Shown here piece after piece: positions 41,529 through 45,278 of a stretch of 45,278 nt of DNA. The DNA is from Bradyrhizobium sp. LHD-71. GTDB taxonomy: Bacteria > Pseudomonadota > Alphaproteobacteria > Rhizobiales > Xanthobacteraceae. Where the stretch lies: assembly GCF_031157255.1 (NCBI RefSeq), contig NZ_JAVIFX010000046.1, positions 1-45,278 on the forward strand. The letters are read 5' to 3'. The notes under the pieces were generated by a model. It was not told where the DNA came from. It did not search any database and was given only the letters and a program-made list of their open reading frames with translations. Each line of letters starts with the position of its first letter. Position 1 is the stretch's first letter. The position numbers and the translations under genes were made by a program.

Positions 41529-42997
41529 TCACTGCGCGCTCAGGCCCAGCGTCGATTGAGCGCGCGTCACCGGCGGATTCCACCGGCCGGTCAGCGCATC
41601 GGATTTCGGCCCGTAAAGACGCATCGTCAGGTTGAAGGGGCCTTTCGGTGCCGGAAGCCAATTGGCTTCCTTGTCCTTGCCTGGACTGTCGTTCTGGAAA
41701 TACAGCGTCAGCGATCCATCCGGATCGTATTTGAACGGCATCCAGCTCGAGACTGCGAAGCGGTTGAGGCTGTTGGGCACCTGGAAGCCGTCGGAGTCGT
41801 AGAGCGTGATCGACCAGAACGCATTGACCGGCGGCGCGGCACCCTTGTCGAAACTGATGGTGTACTTGTTGGCACCATCGAGCGGCCGGCCCGCTTCGTC
41901 GCCGAGATTGAGAGGATAGATCGCGTCCTCCGGCAAATTCGCGCCGAGACCTTGCTGCGCGATGATGGCGCATTTCAGGTAATAGTTTCCGTACACGCCC
42001 ATCGTATCGGTATTCATCGACCAGTGGTTCGCGACGCGGGCGAGCGTCTGCAACTTCCATTCCATCAGCTTTTGCGCGGCGGCCGGTGCAGCTTCGAGGG
42101 CGTTCTTCACCGTGGGGGCGACTTTGGTGATGTCGAAGCTCTTGCCGCGTTCGATCCCGATCTTCCTCATTTGCGCGACAATAGGCTCGTCGGTGACGTG
42201 CGGCGGGTGCAGCTTCATAAGCTCCGCGGCATAGGCGAAATATTTGTCGGCTGGCATGGTGTCGGCTTGAACTTTTGGTGGCGTCTTCATGTCCACGCTC
42301 GGATCGATTTTGACCTCGACGGGCTTCGGCGTCTTGCCCCATTCGGAGAGCGGCGTGACCTTGTAGCCGGCCTGGATCTTGTGGACCGCAGGATAATCCG
42401 GAGGGCCGTCCGTCTTGGTGCGGCCAATGACCCAGACATAGGGCGTGGGAGCGTCGATGCGCTGCGTGTCCTTCGGGAGCCTCAATTCTTCGACGAGCTT
42501 TTCGCGCTGATCAGGCCGCCAGCCGGGCGGAGCAACCAGGAAATTACCTGCCTTGGTTCCCGTTGTGCGCCAGCCCGGGGACGCGAAGACATCCGTCCAC
42601 ATGTCGAGCATCGGCAGGAGGTAAAAGCGTCCGTTCGTGTCCGGGGCGGAGACGATCAGCGGTTCCTTGGTGAGATCGAGCCACGCAACGGAATAGAGCG
42701 TGTCGAAGTTGACCCGCACGACCACTTTCAAATCACCGGGGGAAATGCCGGGACATTCACGAACATATTCATCGGACCTTTGGCCAGTTCTTTTCCCGGT
42801 TCGATGTTCGTCGACTGCTTGCGCGTGATGTCCATTGAGATGAGCGGGTAGAAGTAGACGTAAGCGCTGGTGGCGATCGCATTGGCCTCGTCGGCGGTGA
42901 TGTCTTGTGCATTCGAGAAGCCTGGTTGCGACGCTGTTGCGATGCCGACAGCAACGCCCAGCAACGCATGTTTCGTGATCCGATATAGAGACGTCAT
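41529..42997 (-). pseudogene. DUF1254/DUF1214 protein gene with one-base frameshift
   Basis: A DUF1254-type gene starts at ATG 42997 (GGAG upstream), with signal-like segment ITKHALLGVAVGIATASQPG and body TSAYVYFYPLISMDITRKQ. The frame breaks at the five-base run at 42738-42742. The upstream frame reads MNMFVNVPAFPPVI and stops; the downstream frame reads DLKVVVRVNFDTLYSVAWLD, the usual continuation after AFPP. Adding one C on the coding strand joins them into a 489-aa protein, the family's normal length. The C-terminal DUF1214 part (ANKYTISFDKGAAPPVNAFW, SITLYDSDGFQVPNSLNRFA) is intact. It is a probable exported protein of unknown function, either a sequencing error in a homopolymer or a real decay. 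Confidence 0.8.
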
Positions 42998-43125
42998 GGT
43001 ATTCTCCACAAATCGGGTTTCCACTGAGCGCTATTACTCGAACGGAATAATCTTGCTCCAGTCGCGGTGCTAACGAGCCGGTTGAGGGAGGCTTGAACTG
43101 ACTGGATTTCGTATCCACTGCGAAT

Positions 43126-43161
43126 TCGTACGCCAAGAGTATCTCGTACGCCCAAGAGTAT
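43126..43161. repeat. 18-nt tandem direct repeat upstream of DUF1254 gene
   Basis: TCGTACGCCAAGAGTAT (43126-43142) and TCGTACGCCCAAGAGTAT (43144-43161) are near-identical direct repeats at an 18-nt period, about 130 nt upstream of the DUF1254 start. Direct repeats spaced near two helical turns can be regulator sites; AraC-type binding is one possibility. No other gene-like sequence is seen in the 364-nt gap 42998-43361. Confidence 0.6.
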
Positions 43162-43361
43162 GAGGTGCTCGACGGGGCAAACGATATCGCCCTGGGGCAA
43201 TCGGCCGACATGCGGTCCCGTGTCATGCAGAGACGTTAAAGTGTGCCCGGGAAGGCACCGGGCGACTTTGCGATTCTGCCGAAGCGGAAATTTGCATCAA
43301 TCAGGGATTACCCTTGAACTTGGCCGCGAGAAGCACCGAAGCGTGTTGAGGCCGTCAGCAG

Positions 43362-43961
43362 TTATTTGCGAAGCGTCGCACGTCGCTTCTTGCGGGTTTC
43401 CGGCGCTGCGGCGCTCCGCTGATCCTCCTGAAACTTGAGCGTCGCCTGAACATGTTCGGCGAGCTTCAGGGCGCTATCGGCGCCGGAAGCAAGGCGAGAG
43501 AGAAGCTGGGACAATGCCTTGAACTCCTCGCGGGTCAGCATTCCAAACAACGCATCATTGACCGGACGTTGCAGGGCCGCCAGGCGGATCAACCGGCTGA
43601 CGCCGTCCTGCGTGAGGGCAAGTTGGACCCGCCGCCCGTCGCCAGGATGAGGGCTCTTCTCGATCAGCCCTTCGGAAACCAGCTTGTTGATCTCGTTGGT
43701 GACGAAGGCGCCGCTTAGATACAGTCGTTCGGCGACCTGGTTCACTCCCATCGGTTCTTCCGCCGTGGAGTTCTTGATGGCGATGAGGATCAGATACTGG
43801 GTGGTCGAAAGGCCGACAAAACCTGCAAACATTTCGCGGGCAGCGTCCAAGCTGCGGCCGAAGGCGAAATAGTCGTGGAGGAGGCCGCGAAGTGTCCGGT
43901 CGCCTTCCTTGTCGAGCAGCTCAGGCTTGGACGCTGTCAAAAGCGCGTCGATCACAGTCAT
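43362..43961 (-). CDS. MarR family transcriptional regulator
   Basis: About 199 aa from ATG 43961; a longer form from ATG 44030 would add 23 residues. The winged helix-turn-helix spans about 60-130: LSTTQYLILIAIKNSTAEEP, VNQVAERLYLSGAFVTNEI, NKLVSEGLIEKSPHPGDGRR and VQLALTQDGVSRLIRL. The arrangement matches MarR-type repressors. It is divergent from a flavin reductase and HpaB-type monooxygenase pair with about 140 nt between, the usual place for control by an aromatic ligand. The C-terminal tail is Lys/Arg rich (ETRKKRRATLRK). The target promoter is inferred from position. Confidence 0.92.
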   Translation of the reverse strand: MTVIDALLTASKPELLDKEGDRTLRGLLHDYFAFGRSLDAAREMFAGFVGLSTTQYLILIAIKNSTAEEPMGVNQVAERLYLSGAFVTNEINKLVSEGLIEKSPHPGDGRRVQLALTQDGVSRLIRLAALQRPVNDALFGMLTREEFKALSQLLSRLASGADSALKLAEHVQATLKFQEDQRSAAAPETRKKRRATLRK

Positions 43962-44102
43962 CTCCCAGCGATTCCTCAGGTATTTGCCTAAAGACCATGC
44001 AAGCGGCCGCTCAGCAAGCGGACTTGACATTCTCTAATAGCTTTTCCAGAAAGCTTTTGGGAAATATAATTGAGGGACGGGAAGATCGAGGCGGGTGTTT
44101 CG

Positions 44103-44621
44103 ATGGACGACCGTGCATTCAGGCGTGCTCTCGGGGAATTCGCGACCGGCGTTGCTGTCGTCACAGCGCGCGGCAAGGGGGGCGAACTTATCGGTGTGAC
44201 TATGAGTTCGTTCAACTCCGTCTCGCTCGACCCGCCACTCGTTCTTTTCAGCGTCGACCGCAAGGCCCGCAGCCTGCCCGCAATGCTCGAGGCAAAGGGT
44301 TTCGCGGTGAATATTCTGGCGCGCGACCAGGAACACGTTTCCAATCAGTTCGCGCGCGCTCTCTCCAACAAATGGGACCAGGTGAAGACCTCGGTCGGCC
44401 ATGCCGAGGCTCCGCTCATCGCTGGAGCGATGGCACATTTCGAATGTGCGTCCTACGCGAACTATGACGGCGGCGACCATGTCATCTTTGTCGTCCGTGT
44501 CGTTCGCCACACCACCCGCAGCGACGCGACCGCGCCCTTGATCTTCTTTCGCGGTCGCTATCGCGATCTCGTCGACGAAACCGAGCGCGAGCCGACCTGG
44601 CCGCTTCCCATTCATTACTAG
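44103..44621 (+). CDS. Flavin reductase (HpaC-like)
   Basis: 172-aa flavin reductase-like protein. ATG 44103 (MDDRAFRRALGEFATGVAVV) is chosen; a TTG at 44070 would add 11 residues. Family pattern: FRRALGEFATGVAVVTARG, GVTMSSFNSVSLDPPLVLFS, SVDRKARSLPAMLEA and AGAMAHFECASYANYDGGDH with a characteristic VVRHT. It supplies reduced FAD or FMN from NAD(P)H to a partner monooxygenase. The HpaB-type oxygenase begins 20 nt after its stop on the same strand, which supports a two-component hydroxylase. A MarR regulator is divergent upstream. Confidence 0.92.
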   Translation: MDDRAFRRALGEFATGVAVVTARGKGGELIGVTMSSFNSVSLDPPLVLFSVDRKARSLPAMLEAKGFAVNILARDQEHVSNQFARALSNKWDQVKTSVGHAEAPLIAGAMAHFECASYANYDGGDHVIFVVRVVRHTTRSDATAPLIFFRGRYRDLVDETEREPTWPLPIHY

Positions 44622-44641
44622 CTTCGAACCGGAGGTCTGCG

Positions 44642-45278
44642 ATGCGTAGTGCAAAGGAATATCTGTCGGGCCTGAAGGACGGCCGGACCATCTACATCAA
44701 TGGCGCCACGGTCGGGGACGTGACGACGCACCAGGCTTTCCGCAATCTGGCAACCTCCATGGCGGGGCTGTTCGACTTCGCAAGTGCGCCGGAGAACGCG
44801 GATCTGATGACGTTCGACACAGGCGGCACGCCCGCCAACCGCATTTGGCAGCTTCCCGGCTCCTACGCCGAACTCGTGAAACGGCGCAAAGCGCTCGAAG
44901 CGTGGGCCGCGTTGCATGCGGGTTTCATGGGTCGCGCTCCTGACCATGTCGCGTCGTGCATTTCCGGCCTCTACATGGGGCTCGACGTGTTCAAGGAGTA
45001 TGATCCGGCCCGCGCCGGTGCGCTCGAGAGCTATTATCGGTATGCGCGTGACAAGGACCTCTACCTCACCTACGTCATCATCAATCCGCAGGCGGATCGT
45101 TCGAAGGGGGCGGCGGAGCAGGCGGATCCTTTCCTCACCGCCGGCGTGGTCGATCGCGATGGCGAGGGAATCACGATCCGCGGCGCGAAGATGCTGGCCA
45201 CCGGCGGCGTCGTGGCCGACGAGGTCTTCGTCACGACGATCCAGCCGATGCGCCCGGGCGAGGAGCGCTATGCGATGT
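44642..45278 (+). CDS. hpaB: HpaB-type 4-hydroxyphenylacetate 3-monooxygenase oxygenase, partial
   Basis: The gene starts at ATG 44642 behind GGAGGT, 20 nt after the flavin reductase, and runs off the window end after about 212 codons. The N-terminus RSAKEYLSGLKDGRTIYING is typical of the HpaB/PvcC family, as are NRIWQLPGSYAELVKRRKAL, GRAPDHVASCISGLYMG and RDKDLYLTYVIINPQADRSK. This oxygenase uses reduced flavin and oxygen to ortho-hydroxylate a phenol. The C-terminal half is missing from the window, so catalytic residues there are unseen. HpaB is the best name, but the substrate could be another phenol. Confidence 0.9.
   Translation, partial: MRSAKEYLSGLKDGRTIYINGATVGDVTTHQAFRNLATSMAGLFDFASAPENADLMTFDTGGTPANRIWQLPGSYAELVKRRKALEAWAALHAGFMGRAPDHVASCISGLYMGLDVFKEYDPARAGALESYYRYARDKDLYLTYVIINPQADRSKGAAEQADPFLTAGVVDRDGEGITIRGAKMLATGGVVADEVFVTTIQPMRPGEERYAM

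Noticed and set aside
41439-42851. Long plus-strand open frame opposite the DUF1254 gene
   Set aside because: It is Arg/His/Val-rich with no family resemblance and is antisense to a protein with clear DUF1254/DUF1214 segments. High-GC codon bias opens such frames.

Overview
The window looks like chromosomal DNA of a high-GC alphaproteobacterium, most likely in or near the Bradyrhizobium/Rhodopseudomonas/Afipia group. This is inferred from three things: typical alphaproteobacterial acyl-CoA and aromatic catabolism genes, two orphan Bug/TctC-type binding proteins, and intergenic palindromes beginning CGTCATTGCGAG, which are common in that group. No 16S gene or other species marker is present. 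There is no phage, insertion sequence, CRISPR array or origin.

Layout. Positions 321-13457 form an acyl-CoA catabolism block. It holds two enoyl-CoA hydratases, a VOC protein, a probable two-subunit acyl-CoA dehydrogenase, two short-chain dehydrogenases, a biotin carrier protein with an acyl-CoA carboxyltransferase (no biotin carboxylase nearby), a family III CoA-transferase, an FMN 2-hydroxyacid oxidase and a metallophosphoesterase. Positions 13486-22388 are mixed: a GlsB-like membrane protein, a YidB-like protein, a TctC-type binding protein, a frameshifted panE, a membrane-anchored glutamate-synthase-like FMN protein, a Rid protein, an MBL-fold protein, a GT2-GtrA glycosyltransferase and a polytopic membrane protein. 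A tRNA-Arg(CCT) follows at 22562. Positions 22692-25138 hold a TetR regulator with an acyl-CoA ligase, divergent from a decayed thiolase remnant.

Positions 25381-28374 carry a second TctC-type protein, a D-2-hydroxyacid dehydrogenase and a Crp/Fnr regulator. Positions 28567-37268 form one long operon-like run: a large acyl-CoA synthetase, a complete LivGHM-binding protein-LivF ABC importer, and a PaaK-like protein whose ATP-binding loop is degenerate. This reads as uptake of an organic acid followed by CoA activation; the substrate cannot be read from sequence. Positions 37331-45278 hold an AhpD-like protein, a nitroreductase, an MDR-family oxidoreductase, AraC and MarR regulators, a frameshifted DUF1254 gene, and a flavin reductase plus HpaB-type monooxygenase pair cut by the window end.

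The most unusual structure is non-coding. A CTAG-bounded, two-hairpin palindromic element occurs at 6575-6723 and 41027-41189, with a related copy at 14576-14651. The two complete copies share a 13-nt linker and a 4-nt one-sided bulge although their stems differ. Three genes (panE, DUF1254, thiolase relic) show small frame breaks that need read-level checking.
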